From assembly GCF_024347215.1 (NCBI RefSeq), contig NZ_AP025282.1:4650001-4714000 (forward strand): DNA of 64,000 bases, in the 5' to 3' direction. Made by a program: the position numbers and the translations under genes. Shown in pieces: positions 44,023 through 51,969 of this stretch (the first letter of the stretch is position 1; each line of letters opens with the position of its first letter). The stretch comes from Aliamphritea ceti. Its GTDB lineage: Bacteria; Pseudomonadota; Gammaproteobacteria; Pseudomonadales; Balneatricaceae. Under the pieces are notes generated by a model. It made no database searches and was not told the DNA's origin. It saw nothing but the letters and a program-made list of their open reading frames with translations.

Positions 44023-45819
44023 CTAGCTACGGCATTTGGCCCGCTTTTCTTCCAGGCGCGCCATCAGCAATGCCATTTCATCGCTTTGTCCGGTTGCAGA
44101 CTTAGATTTTTTCGCCTGACGCTTAGCTTTTTCTTCAGCAACTAGCTGACGTAAACGCTGCTCTTTACCCACAGGACTGGCATCTGAAGCTGCAGGCTTT
44201 TCAGCTTGTTTCTTCACCGTAGACGCACGACGCGTCGCCTGAAGCGAGGCTTTACGCGCAGCAACCTTAGCAATCAGCTTCGCCATTTCCGTGGTTTCTG
44301 CATCCTGATTAGCCAACTGATCAAGCAATTTCTTCTCGGCCGCCGAAACAGGCTTAGGTTCAGATACCTCAGGCTGAATTTCAGGTTGAGACACTGGCTG
44401 CTGATGCAATGACATATTTGAAGCAGCAGATTCAGCGTCTGCTGCGGTAACAGATACCTCTGCTAATACAGGTGAGGTAATTGTCGCGTTATGTTCAAGT
44501 ACGCGTTGCGTATTCACAGACACGGTCGGCTTTTGTGCCTCTGAAGCAGCATCAGCCACGCGCTGGCGACGTTTCAGTGTCAGTGTCTTACGCTGGCTAA
44601 CAACCACCTGCTTCCCGTTAGCATTAACGCAGTCACGATTCGCTGTAAATGCTGTTACTTCCTCCGGTACATCAACTGATGATTCCGTCACAGAAGCAAC
44701 TACCGGTGCAACCTGATCAGCTAAAATATTCGTCGTATCAGTAGCCATAGCATCCACTATTGGCTGAACAGATGCAGACACTACGGTTGTAACCTGCTCA
44801 GTTGCAACGATGGCAACATCAGGCTGAGCTTGCGGCTTATCATCACTCTTAACAGAAGTTTTTACTTTTGATTTCGTTGCTGCTTTCGCCTTCGCAGGCG
44901 CTTTCTTCGGCTTACTCGCCCGGGAATCCAGACGCGCAATCAGGGCTGCCATTTCAGCGGCTTCTGCCCGCTGCTGTGCCTGCCGCTCTTCCATACGCGC
45001 ATCTTTTTCTTGCGCGATAGCTTCACGAATTTTCTTCTCTTTTGCCGCAGAGTTTACACGACCAGTAGGTAATGCTGCCGCTGACTTAGCCGGTGTCGTA
45101 GTACTGCTTTTAGCTGCCGACTTAGTCGCCGCAGACTTCTTCGCCGCTGTTTTCTTGGGTTTCTTACCCCGTGCATCCATACGGCTAATCAACAGTGCCA
45201 TTTCACGGGCAGCAGCTCTTTCTTTGGCAACCTTTTCTTTAATTTTCTGGTCCTGACGCTCGTCGTAGGCGAGTTTCTCAGCCTTACGCTTAGCTGCCCA
45301 CTCAGCGTCAGATAGCCTTGGTTTTTCTGCCTCTTCAGCAGCAATAGCGACAGGTGATTTTTTCTGTTTTTGCTCAACGGCCTGCTCAGTGGTTTCAGCT
45401 TCAGCCGTGTCATCAGAACTCTGATCTTTAGTACTGATAGACACTTCATCCAGTAACTCTGAACCTTGCTCTTCAAGATTCAACAGGGCATCACGGGTGA
45501 GATCTTCTTCTGCTGCCTTAGGCTTCGTACGGCGCGGAGCTTTAGGCGCCTTAAGCTTTAACCCTTGCAGGCTGGTGCCGCCGGTTTCTTCCAGTGCAGC
45601 CTGCATCAGTTCACGCAACTCTGCTGTATCTTCAGCAAACGCCCACTCACTGACAGCAAAACTGTCTATTCCGTATTCACGGATATCATCATATAGGTGT
45701 GCTTCTACGCCGGCTTCTGCCGCTTTCAGGATAACTTCCCAGCGTCGGTCAATATCTTCCCGACTGGTACCGACATAAATCTGTTCAGTAGTCGTATTAG
45801 TAATGGTAAAAACGATCAA
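44023..45819 (-). CDS. GIY-YIG-like protein with long Lys/Ala-rich tail and four helical repeats
   Basis: 598 residues. Residues 1-75 resemble a GIY-YIG nuclease domain: VFTITNTTTEQIYVGTS in place of the GIY and YIG strands, an Arg in DRRWEV, then YDDIREYGIDSFAV. The first strand lacks the canonical GIY, so catalysis is uncertain. The rest is low-complexity, rich in K, A, E and T (histone H1-like AKKSAATKSAAK), with four copies of a motif close to EMAxLIARLDxR at about 206-217, 289-300, 511-522 and 581-593. Each copy follows a charged helical stretch beginning K-E-K/E-K-K/E-Q-R. The start is a TTG at 45819 with GGAG ten bases upstream and a promoter beyond. Likely a nucleic-acid-binding protein; function unknown. 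Confidence 0.75.
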   Translation of the reverse strand: MIVFTITNTTTEQIYVGTSREDIDRRWEVILKAAEAGVEAHLYDDIREYGIDSFAVSEWAFAEDTAELRELMQAALEETGGTSLQGLKLKAPKAPRRTKPKAAEEDLTRDALLNLEEQGSELLDEVSISTKDQSSDDTAEAETTEQAVEQKQKKSPVAIAAEEAEKPRLSDAEWAAKRKAEKLAYDERQDQKIKEKVAKERAAAREMALLISRMDARGKKPKKTAAKKSAATKSAAKSSTTTPAKSAAALPTGRVNSAAKEKKIREAIAQEKDARMEERQAQQRAEAAEMAALIARLDSRASKPKKAPAKAKAATKSKVKTSVKSDDKPQAQPDVAIVATEQVTTVVSASVQPIVDAMATDTTNILADQVAPVVASVTESSVDVPEEVTAFTANRDCVNANGKQVVVSQRKTLTLKRRQRVADAASEAQKPTVSVNTQRVLEHNATITSPVLAEVSVTAADAESAASNMSLHQQPVSQPEIQPEVSEPKPVSAAEKKLLDQLANQDAETTEMAKLIAKVAARKASLQATRRASTVKKQAEKPAASDASPVGKEQRLRQLVAEEKAKRQAKKSKSATGQSDEMALLMARLEEKRAKCRS

Positions 45820-45873
45820 AAGAGGATGACTCCGTACACAAAATCTACAACCGATAGGGCAAAAAGATCGCGT

Positions 45874-45902
45874 ATTATAGTGATCCTTTTTTTAAAGGTA
45901 AG
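45874..45902 (-). promoter_or_regulatory. Putative promoter of the GIY-YIG-like gene
   Basis: On the minus strand a perfect TATAAT -10 with a weak CTTACC -35 at 17-base spacing, giving a short leader of about 48 nt before the TTG start. Confidence 0.5.
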
Positions 45903-45949
45903 ACTTGAAATTCAGATATTTTTTTGAATCTTCAGGAAGGAGTACAACG

Positions 45950-45979
45950 ATGATAAAAAAGACACATCCAAACAATTAA
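45950..45979 (+). other. Nine-codon ORF with a strong ribosome binding site
   Basis: AGGAAGGAG eight bases before an ATG that reads MIKKTHPNN and stops. It could be a truncated gene start left by a deletion, or a tiny peptide. No downstream plus-strand gene follows; the next gene is convergent. Confidence 0.25.
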
Positions 45980-46043
45980 TTTTGTTTGATTTTTTACCCC
46001 GCCTTTTGATTAGCGGCTCTCGCAGACAGGGCAAAATTATTCA

Positions 46044-46859
46044 TTAAAAAGCGAAATCACGGCGCCATTGTGCGGCACTCATTATGATCCTTTTCTGCGC
46101 AGCTGCTTCAGTTGCCACCTGACGGATTAGTACAGCGTTATCTGCGGCAATATCGCCCTCTAAATCGTAAAGATTATTTTCAAAGCCAACTCTTACATCG
46201 CCACCCTTTTGCATAGCCAAGCGGGCACAACGATGCTCATCTGCACCAAAGGCACATACCATCCAGGGCGTTTCATCATGGTGAGCGGCCAAAAAAGGCA
46301 ATAAATCGTCTGGGGAAGACTGTTGCTGAGCATGGTATCGCCCCAGCACAAATAACAAATGGTGCGGGACTGAAGGAATAACACCACTTGCTTTCAATTG
46401 ATGATAGCGCTGAACATCTTCAGCACTATAGAGAATGTACTGACAGACAATTTGCTGTTCCGCCAACCAGTGAAAAAAGCCCTGTGCGTCATTAACATCC
46501 TGCCCCTCAGGTAACAGTTCCCGCAAAGCGACGGACACCGCTTCGGGCTGAACTTCACGCACCATCGCCATTTGTGCAGGCGGTTGATATATACCTGCGG
46601 CCTCAGTGGTTAATTGCACCACAATATCATCACCCACTTCAGCTTTGAGCATATCCCAGATTTGTTGATTCAGCCCTGTATCCAGTGAATGGCGTCCCTG
46701 CTCGTCCCGGGCATGGGTGTGAATCATAGTGGCACCAGCGGTTACCGCCTGACGGGCAGCATCTACGACTTCCCGGGGCGTTACTGGCAAGGCCTGGTGA
46801 TCTTTTTTCTGTTTATATGCCCCGTTTGGCGCAACTGTAAGAATCATTTTCTGTGTCAC
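46044..46859 (-). CDS. Beta-keto acid cleavage enzyme (BKACE, DUF849)
   Basis: Zinc-dependent TIM-barrel enzyme of the BKACE family, 271 residues. Such enzymes condense a beta-keto acid with acetyl-CoA and release acetoacetate plus a new acyl-CoA (named after 3-keto-5-aminohexanoate cleavage). Family segments: ILTVAPNGAYKQKKDHQALP at the N-terminus, the metal-binding MIHTHARDEQGRHSLD near 45-60, the VQLTTEAAG strand, and RVGFENNLYDLEGD near 225. Substrate varies widely in the family and cannot be read from sequence. Only five bases separate it from the upstream aminotransferase, so they form one operon that probably degrades an amino acid through a beta-keto acid. Confidence 0.88.
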   Translation of the reverse strand: MTQKMILTVAPNGAYKQKKDHQALPVTPREVVDAARQAVTAGATMIHTHARDEQGRHSLDTGLNQQIWDMLKAEVGDDIVVQLTTEAAGIYQPPAQMAMVREVQPEAVSVALRELLPEGQDVNDAQGFFHWLAEQQIVCQYILYSAEDVQRYHQLKASGVIPSVPHHLLFVLGRYHAQQQSSPDDLLPFLAAHHDETPWMVCAFGADEHRCARLAMQKGGDVRVGFENNLYDLEGDIAADNAVLIRQVATEAAAQKRIIMSAAQWRRDFAF

Positions 46860-46863
46860 CGAC

Positions 46864-48198
46864 TCAGCTCCCTATAACCTTAAAAGTATCGTCCAGCGCG
46901 AGCGTGAACTTGTCCATCAACTCATCTGCCTGAGCCTGCTGCAGAATAAATGGCGGTGCTATTAAGACATGGTGGCCATTACGGCCATCGATAGTACCCG
47001 CCATCGGATAGCACATCAGCCCACGTTCAAAAGCCGCCTGCTTCACTTTTATATTTAAAGCCGTTTCTGCTGCAAATGGCTGCTTAGTCTCTCTGTCAGC
47101 AACCAGCTCTATGCCCATGAATAAACCGCGACCCCGTATATCACCTATATAAGCATGCTCAGCAAAACGTTCACGCATGCCGCTGAACAGGTAGTCACTC
47201 ATGACCTTAACATTATCTAACAGCTGTTCTTCTTTAATCACAGACTGTACAGCCAGAGCAGCCGCGCAGGCCGAGGGATGTGCCATGTAAGTGTGGCCAT
47301 GCTGGAAAAATCCGCTACCTGCAGCAATGGTCTGATAAATATCATCGCTGACCAAAGTCGCACCTATAGGCTGATACCCCGCACCCAAACCCTTTGCAAT
47401 TGTTAACAAATCAGGAGCAACGCCATCTTCATTACAGGCAAAAACATGACCGGTTCGACCCATCCCACACATCACTTCATCAAAAATCAACAATATGTCG
47501 TACTGATCACAAATTTCACGCACCCTCTGCAAATAACCGGGCACAGCGGGCACAGCTCCGGCTGTCGCGCCGACTACCGGCTCAACGACAAATGCCAATA
47601 CTTTTTCCGGCCCGGTTTCCAGTAATGCCTCTTCCAGTTCACCTGCGACTCGCTGGCCATACTCAAACTCAGTTTCGTTATCCCGTTGGTCCCGATATGT
47701 ATAGCAGGGGGCAATATGCTGCACCGGTGACAATAATGGATCAAACTGCTGACGACGCCACTGGTTACCACCAACAGCCAGTGCCCCCAGTGTATTACCG
47801 TGATAACTCTGTCGCCGGGCAATAAAATACTGCCGTTCAGTTTCACCTTTTTCCGTGAAATATTGCCGGGCCATTTTTAATGCCGCTTCAACTGCTTCTG
47901 AACCACCGCTGACAAAGTAGACGTGCTGAAGATTCTCTGGCGCCTCAGCAACCAAAGCATCAGCCAAACGCTCAGCCGGTTCAGAAGTAAAGAAAGCACT
48001 GTGGGCAAAAGGAATCGCATCCATTTGCTGCTTCACAGCCGCTATTACTTTCGGATGATCATGACCAAGGCATGACACAGCAGCACCACCACAACCGTCA
48101 AGGTAACGCTTACCCTGCTGATCAATAATGTACGCCCCCTCACCGGAAACGGCATAAGGCAGCTCAGAATGGCAGTGACGGTGAAAAATATGACTCAT
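46864..48198 (-). CDS. Class III PLP-dependent aminotransferase
   Basis: Fold-type I omega-aminotransferase of 444 residues. Segments: GGAAVSCLGHDHPKV near 35-50, VSGGSEAVEAALKMARQY near 95-112, the Asp contact in LIFDEVMCGMGRTG near 235-250, and the PLP lysine in TIAKGLGAGYQPIGA about 275. Likely substrates are beta- or omega-amino acids or diamines with pyruvate or 2-oxoglutarate as acceptor. Coupling with a BKACE gene suggests its product is, or leads to, a beta-keto acid. Divergent from a LysR-type regulator that probably controls the pair. Confidence 0.92.
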   Translation of the reverse strand: MSHIFHRHCHSELPYAVSGEGAYIIDQQGKRYLDGCGGAAVSCLGHDHPKVIAAVKQQMDAIPFAHSAFFTSEPAERLADALVAEAPENLQHVYFVSGGSEAVEAALKMARQYFTEKGETERQYFIARRQSYHGNTLGALAVGGNQWRRQQFDPLLSPVQHIAPCYTYRDQRDNETEFEYGQRVAGELEEALLETGPEKVLAFVVEPVVGATAGAVPAVPGYLQRVREICDQYDILLIFDEVMCGMGRTGHVFACNEDGVAPDLLTIAKGLGAGYQPIGATLVSDDIYQTIAAGSGFFQHGHTYMAHPSACAAALAVQSVIKEEQLLDNVKVMSDYLFSGMRERFAEHAYIGDIRGRGLFMGIELVADRETKQPFAAETALNIKVKQAAFERGLMCYPMAGTIDGRNGHHVLIAPPFILQQAQADELMDKFTLALDDTFKVIGS

Positions 48199-48216
48199 GC
48201 TGAATGTCCTGTGCTA

Positions 48217-48243
48217 GTCACCTCTGAATTGTACAAAGGTGTC
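48217..48243. promoter_or_regulatory. Possible operator in the aminotransferase / LysR intergenic region
   Basis: Interrupted dyad CACCT-N13-AGGTG with TTGTACAA in its right half, 20-45 bp upstream of the aminotransferase start and about 95 bp from the lysR-type gene. Such dyads between divergent genes are typical LysR-type binding sites; this one is a candidate only. Confidence 0.35.
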
Positions 48244-48337
48244 AAAAGAGCTTCTGTATTAAAGATGCTATTAAAACTATTGGCCAGTCGGGCGACAAAC
48301 GCGTTATGCTCTTTCTGCCATGCCAAAAAGGAATACC

Positions 48338-49225
48338 ATGCGTCGTCACCTGCCCCCTCTGAATGCCATTAAAGCTTTTGAAGCTGTTGCCCGTCAGCAG
48401 AGCTTTACTGCGGCAGCTGTTGAATTGTGCGTGAGCCAAAGTGCCGTCAGTAAACAAGTTGCCCGCCTGGAAGCACACTTGCAATTGCGGTTGATTGAGC
48501 GCCATGCAAAAGGTATTCGTTTAAGCAAAGAGGGAGAAGCTTATCTTCAGGTACTGACTGAAGCGCTGGATGCTATCGATCAGGCAAGTGCCCGACTCAG
48601 TAATGCACCGCAGCAGTTGCGTATCGATACTTTGCCATCACTGTCGAGCATCTGGCTAATACCCCGACTCAAAGACTTCCAGAAACGGCACCCGGGAATC
48701 CAGGTTGAACTGGTTACCGGAGACGGACCGGTGGACTTCACTGCCTCAGAGGCGGATCTTGCCATTCGTTGTTTTTCCGATGCAGCCGCCGGTAATCATA
48801 CTCAGCTATTACTCACAGAACGGCTACACCTCGTTGCCTCACCGGCATTACTTGAATCACGGCCAGTCGAGCGGCTCAGCGATCTGAAACAGTTTACCTT
48901 GCTGCGCCAAACTACCCGGCCGGATTTATGGCAGCAATTTTTCCAGCACTGGCATGAGAACGATCAGGGATTTACATACGGATTCGCATCACAGCATTTC
49001 TTTATGACACTGCAATCGGTTAAAGAAGGGATTGGCATGGCACTGTTACCGGACTTTCTGGTTGCAGAGCAATTAGCCAGCGGTGAGCTCTGCGCTCCGC
49101 TAAATCTTAGCCTCGACAGCGGCTATGGTTATTATCTGCAAATACCCACACATAAACGCCAACAGCTTCAGGTGCGTCAATTCAGCCACTGGCTGCAGAC
49201 ACAGCTATCAGCAACAGATTATTAA
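48338..49225 (+). CDS. LysR-family transcriptional regulator (GcvA-like)
   Basis: 295 residues. N-terminal winged helix (1-60: LPPLNAIKAFEAVARQQSFT, then SQSAVSKQVARLEAHL) and a substrate-binding-like effector domain (about 90-290: LRIDTLPSLSSIWLIPRL, EADLAIRCF). The PPLNAIKAFEA start resembles the GcvA/AmpR subgroup. The ATG at 48338 is chosen because AAGGA precedes it; an ATG six codons earlier has no ribosome binding site. Divergent from the aminotransferase-BKACE operon, its probable target; the effector would be a pathway intermediate (inference). Confidence 0.92.
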   Translation: MRRHLPPLNAIKAFEAVARQQSFTAAAVELCVSQSAVSKQVARLEAHLQLRLIERHAKGIRLSKEGEAYLQVLTEALDAIDQASARLSNAPQQLRIDTLPSLSSIWLIPRLKDFQKRHPGIQVELVTGDGPVDFTASEADLAIRCFSDAAAGNHTQLLLTERLHLVASPALLESRPVERLSDLKQFTLLRQTTRPDLWQQFFQHWHENDQGFTYGFASQHFFMTLQSVKEGIGMALLPDFLVAEQLASGELCAPLNLSLDSGYGYYLQIPTHKRQQLQVRQFSHWLQTQLSATDY

Positions 49226-49239
49226 AAGCCTCATAGCTG

Positions 49240-49593
49240 TCAGCCGCGTAGCTCCTCTATGCGCTCGGCTAACATTTTATATTCGCCATATGCCTCGCCC
49301 ACTAACGTTCTTAAACCATTAGAGAACTCGTTAATCTGATCGACATCGCCATTTGGCAGCACAATATCCCAAGCTGCCTGCAGGGTTTTATCCATCCGAA
49401 ATAATGGCTGACACTCAGCACTCTGCCAAATTTGCTGCAGTTGAAAACTGCGCTGCGCAACCAACAGACAAGCTCTAACTGCCGGACGCTGCTGAAGAAT
49501 AAAAATAGCTGCTGAACGGGCTTCCGCCGTTGGCAAAGCCACAGCAGGGAAACTCATAAACACACACAAAAATAATGGAAAAAGAGGTTTCAT
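49240..49593 (-). CDS. Small secreted protein of unknown function
   Basis: 117 residues with a clear signal peptide (MKPLFPLFLCVFMSFPAVA, cleavage after VALP or VA). The mature part of about 97 residues is mostly helical, with two cysteines (RACLL and SAECQPLF) that could form a disulfide. GGAG five bases before the ATG at 49593 supports the start. I recognise no family. It lies convergent to the lysR-type gene with 14 bp between stops. Confidence 0.65.
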   Translation of the reverse strand: MKPLFPLFLCVFMSFPAVALPTAEARSAAIFILQQRPAVRACLLVAQRSFQLQQIWQSAECQPLFRMDKTLQAAWDIVLPNGDVDQINEFSNGLRTLVGEAYGEYKMLAERIEELRG

Positions 49594-49816
49594 TAACACT
49601 CCGGGTTCACCAGAAAAATATCCAAAAAAGTAGAATTACTCTGTTAACGACCATTAGCACAGCAAGTTTAGCTAAAATAGCTTAGCCACGTATCAAAAAA
49701 ACTGGCCATTTGGTCAGGAAGCGTTTGCAATTAACCCTGTGGCACAGGTAGAGTTAGCCACTGCGTCAGAGGCGATAGATGCTTCTGCAACAGAATAATA
49801 AATGGAGATCATTTCG

Positions 49817-50932
49817 ATGAATCAATTTCGCAAAACTGTGCTCGGTCTAAGCACTGCGATTTGTATTATGGGCATGAGCGCAGCTGCTCAGGCTGAAACT
49901 CTGAAAATCGCTCTGGCGGGTCCGGCTACTGGTCCTGTAGCTCAGTACGGCGATATGCAGAAAATCGGCGTAATGGCAGCTATCGACGATATCAACAAAG
50001 CTGGCGGCATCAATGGCATGCAGCTGGAAGGTGTTATCTACGACGACGCTTGTGATCCAAAACAGGCTGTAGCTGTTGCTAACAAAATCGTCAACGACGG
50101 TATCAGCCACGTAGTTGGTCACCTGTGTTCTTCTTCTACTGAACCTGCTTCAGACATTTACGAAGAAGAAGGCGTGCTGATGATCACTGCAGCATCTACT
50201 TCTCCGTCTATTACTGAGAAAGGCCAGCAGATGGTATTCCGTACTATCGGTCTGGATAGCCTGCAGGGCAGCCTGGCAGCAGAGCACATCAAATCTGTTA
50301 AGCCTAAGCGTCTGGCAGTTATTCACGATAAGCAGCAGTACGGTGAAGGTCTGGCGACAACTGTTCGCGATTCCCTGAAAGATGCTGGTATCGATGCCGT
50401 TATGTTTGAAGGTGTTACTTCAGGCGACAAAGACTTCTCTGCGCTGATTGCGAAGCTGAAGAAAGAAGGCGTTGATTTCGTTTACTACGGTGGTTACCAC
50501 CCAGAGCTGGGTCTGATTCTGCGTCAGTCAGCTGAAAAAGGTTTCGATGCTCAGTTCATGGGGCCTGAAGGTGTTGTGAATGCTGACCTGGCGAAAATCG
50601 CTGGTGATGCAATGGAAGGTGTACTGGCGACTGCTCCTAAGAGCTTCGATCAGAACGCTGTTAACCAGGCGCGTGTAGAAGCGATCAAGGCTAAGGGTGA
50701 AGACCCAACTGGTCCTTTCGTATTCACCGCTTACGCTGCTGTTGAAGTTATGACTAACGCCATGACTCAGACTAAAAGCACCGACACTGAAAAGCTGGCT
50801 GAATTTATCCGTAGCAACGGTGTATCTACAGCAATCGGTGATGTGAAGTACAACCAGCAGGGCGACCTGACTGAGTCTACTTTCCTGGTTTACCGTCTGC
50901 ATAAAGATGGTTCTAAGACCGCTGCACAGTAA
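49817..50932 (+). CDS. livJ: Branched-chain amino acid ABC transporter, substrate-binding protein
   Basis: Periplasmic binding protein of the LivJ/LivK type for Leu, Ile, Val or related amino acids, 371 residues. Signal peptide MNQFRKTVLGLSTAICIMG with cleavage after AQA. The mature part has LKIALAGPATGPVAQYGDMQ, GINGMQLEGVIYDDACDPKQA (the LIVBP disulfide loop is reduced to one Cys here plus HLCSSST), and FVYYGGYHPELGLILRQ. GGAG nine bases before the ATG at 49817. Codon choice (CGT, GGT, CTG, GTT) is far more biased than in neighbours, implying high expression. First gene of the livJHMGF operon; a stem-loop separates it from livH. Confidence 0.95.
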   Translation: MNQFRKTVLGLSTAICIMGMSAAAQAETLKIALAGPATGPVAQYGDMQKIGVMAAIDDINKAGGINGMQLEGVIYDDACDPKQAVAVANKIVNDGISHVVGHLCSSSTEPASDIYEEEGVLMITAASTSPSITEKGQQMVFRTIGLDSLQGSLAAEHIKSVKPKRLAVIHDKQQYGEGLATTVRDSLKDAGIDAVMFEGVTSGDKDFSALIAKLKKEGVDFVYYGGYHPELGLILRQSAEKGFDAQFMGPEGVVNADLAKIAGDAMEGVLATAPKSFDQNAVNQARVEAIKAKGEDPTGPFVFTAYAAVEVMTNAMTQTKSTDTEKLAEFIRSNGVSTAIGDVKYNQQGDLTESTFLVYRLHKDGSKTAAQ

Positions 50933-50987
50933 GTTTTAACTACAACCGATCAGGTCGTACAGACATAATCTGTCCGGCTTAGATCCC

Positions 50988-51022
50988 GAGACCCTTGCAC
51001 CGTGATCCGGTGCCGGGGTTTC
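50988..51022 (+). other. Stem-loop between livJ and livH
   Basis: GAGACCC / GGGTTTC outer stem and GCACC / GGTGC inner stem. No T tract. Such structures after binding-protein genes protect the upstream message and lower permease expression. Confidence 0.55.
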
Positions 51023-51042
51023 GTTATATCTGGTCCCTGCAA

Positions 51043-51969
51043 ATGTCAGAATTTTCTCTCTATCTATTGCAACAGCTCATTAACGGGCTAACCATCGGGT
51101 CCACCTATGCCCTGATTGCTATCGGCTATACAATGGTTTATGGCATCATCGGCATGATTAACTTTGCCCACGGCGAGATCTATATGATCGGCTCCTATGT
51201 GACATTTATTGTCATTGCGGGTCTGCTGGGCATGGGAATGGTGAGCCTGCCAATCGTTCTTGTCATCGCGCTTGTTATTGCGGTGTTTATTGCCAGTACT
51301 TACGGCTGGACAGTAGAACGGGTTGCCTATCGGCCACTGCGTGGCTCAAACCGCCTGATCCCACTTATTTCCGCTATCGGTATGTCTATCTTCCTGCAGA
51401 ACTTCGTCGTTCTGGCACAAGGTTCACGTGACGTAGCGCTGCCGCCACAAATTACCGGAGGCTGGACCTTCGGCGATGTCAGCAGTTTTGAAGTGTCTAT
51501 TTCTTACATGCAGATGATGATCTGGGCAGCCACACTGGTCACTATGACAGTACTGACGCTGTTCATTTCCCGCTCTCGCATGGGCCGGGCCTGTCGGGCC
51601 TGTTCCGAAGATCTGGGTATGACCAACTTACTGGGTATTGATACCAACAAGATCATCGCACTGACATTCATCATCGGTGCTGCTCTGGCAGCCGTTGCCG
51701 GCCTGTTATTGGGCCTGTATTACGGCGTTATCAATCCGTTCATTGGTTTCATTGCCGGCCTTAAAGCATTCACCGCTGCCGTACTAGGCGGTATTGGCTC
51801 GATTCCGGGCGCAGTACTGGGTGGTCTGCTCTTAGGTGTTACCGAAGCAATGACAGCAGCTTTCTTCCCTGCTGAATATAAGGATGTAGTGGCATTTGGC
51901 CTGCTGATCCTGATCTTATTAATACGTCCTAGTGGCCTCCTGGGTAAGCCGGAGGTTGAGAAAGTATGA
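51043..51969 (+). CDS. livH: Branched-chain amino acid ABC transporter permease LivH
   Basis: Inner-membrane permease subunit of 308 residues with about eight hydrophobic helices. Family segments: LINGLTIGSTYALIAIGYTM near the start, MINFAHGEIYMIGSY, RACSEDLGMTNLLGIDTNK (the cytoplasmic coupling region) and LGGIGSIPGAVLGGLLLG. The ATG at 51043 is chosen because the N-terminus then starts directly before the first helix; the upstream frame reads through the stem-loop. It overlaps livM by four bases. Confidence 0.95.
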   Translation: MSEFSLYLLQQLINGLTIGSTYALIAIGYTMVYGIIGMINFAHGEIYMIGSYVTFIVIAGLLGMGMVSLPIVLVIALVIAVFIASTYGWTVERVAYRPLRGSNRLIPLISAIGMSIFLQNFVVLAQGSRDVALPPQITGGWTFGDVSSFEVSISYMQMMIWAATLVTMTVLTLFISRSRMGRACRACSEDLGMTNLLGIDTNKIIALTFIIGAALAAVAGLLLGLYYGVINPFIGFIAGLKAFTAAVLGGIGSIPGAVLGGLLLGVTEAMTAAFFPAEYKDVVAFGLLILILLIRPSGLLGKPEVEKV

